From the NCBI GenBank assembly GCA_014729705.1, contig WJJK01000042.1:1-5329 (forward strand): a DNA stretch of 5,329 bases, read 5' to 3'. The stretch comes from Candidatus Altarchaeales archaeon. Its GTDB lineage: Archaea > Altiarchaeota > Altiarchaeia > IMC4 > SCGC-AAA252-I15. Of the stretch, positions 5,272-5,329 are shown piece by piece. The notes under the pieces were generated by a model. It saw nothing but the letters and a program-made list of their open reading frames with translations, ran no database searches and was not told the DNA's origin. The number at the start of each line of letters is the position of its first letter. Position 1 is the stretch's first letter. Position numbers and translations under genes: made by a program.

Positions 5272-5282
5272 CCACCTACTCC
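5272..5282 (-). promoter_or_regulatory. Ribosome site coupled to the upstream stop codon, before the MurL-like gene
   Basis: On the minus strand GGAGTAGGTGG contains GGAG 9 bases before the ATG at 5269, and embeds the TAG stop of the preceding gene. Because GGAG is only 3 bases from the GTG at 5275, the ATG at 5269 is the better start. The arrangement suggests translational coupling within an operon. Confidence 0.5.
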
Positions 5283-5329
5283 AACAGAGGGTATGCTCCT
5301 TGTTCGTCATGGACTTCCCTGCCGGTTAA
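5276..5329 (-). CDS. 3' end of an unidentified gene upstream of the MurL-like gene, cut by the right edge
   Basis: From the right edge the minus strand reads 17 sense codons, LTGREVHDEQGAYPLLE, then TAG at 5278-5276. This is in the same frame as the MurL-like gene and immediately before its possible GTG start. The balanced composition and the abutting junction suggest a real, co-transcribed gene. In bacteria murL often neighbours murD2, but nothing in these 17 residues allows that or any other identification. Confidence 0.45.
   Translation of the reverse strand, partial: LTGREVHDEQGAYPLLE

Overview
The window looks archaeal. The signs are a 55-residue histone-fold protein of the archaeal DUF1931 type, TATA boxes placed about 27-30 bases before start codons that lack a Shine-Dalgarno sequence (leaderless genes), AGGTGA ribosome sites exactly 8 bases before internal starts, U-rich terminators, and an archaeal/bacterial-type glycogen debranching enzyme. 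The phylum cannot be fixed from this stretch. There is no rRNA, tRNA, CRISPR array or insertion sequence.

Left part, minus strand (1-1996). A glycogen debranching enzyme runs off the left edge (1-724). Upstream of it lie a U-tract terminator, the mini-histone gene (789-956) with a clear TATA box and ribosome site, and a two-gene operon: a secreted protein with two 8-cysteine modules (1220-1996), followed 23 bases later by a 38-residue CxxC/CxxC protein (1080-1196).

Centre. Only 36 bases (1997-2032) separate the secreted Cys-rich protein gene from a divergent plus-strand gene for a 504-residue membrane glycosyltransferase of the GT39/PMT type (2033-3547). Both genes appear leaderless, and each TATA box sits next to the start of the other gene. 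The apparent intergenic stretch after the glycosyltransferase (3548-3853) is not empty. It holds the decayed C-terminal third of a sulfatase, read in three successive frames. The remnant begins inside the last codons of the glycosyltransferase gene, whose odd Arg-rich tail is therefore sulfatase DNA read out of frame.

Right part, minus strand (3854-5329). Here lies a gene for a PP-loop ATP-using enzyme resembling MurL, the UDP-MurNAc-L-Ala-L-Glu epimerase of some bacteria. It directly follows the last 17 codons of another gene cut by the window edge.

Taken together, the glycosyltransferase, the sulfatase relic, the secreted protein with N-glycosylation sequons and perhaps the MurL-like enzyme suggest a cell-surface glycoconjugate region, next to unrelated glycogen and chromatin genes. 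The strongest points for a second look are the sulfatase relic fused out of frame to the glycosyltransferase, the duplicated 8-Cys module, the compact divergent promoter, and a MurL-like enzyme in what seems to be an archaeon.
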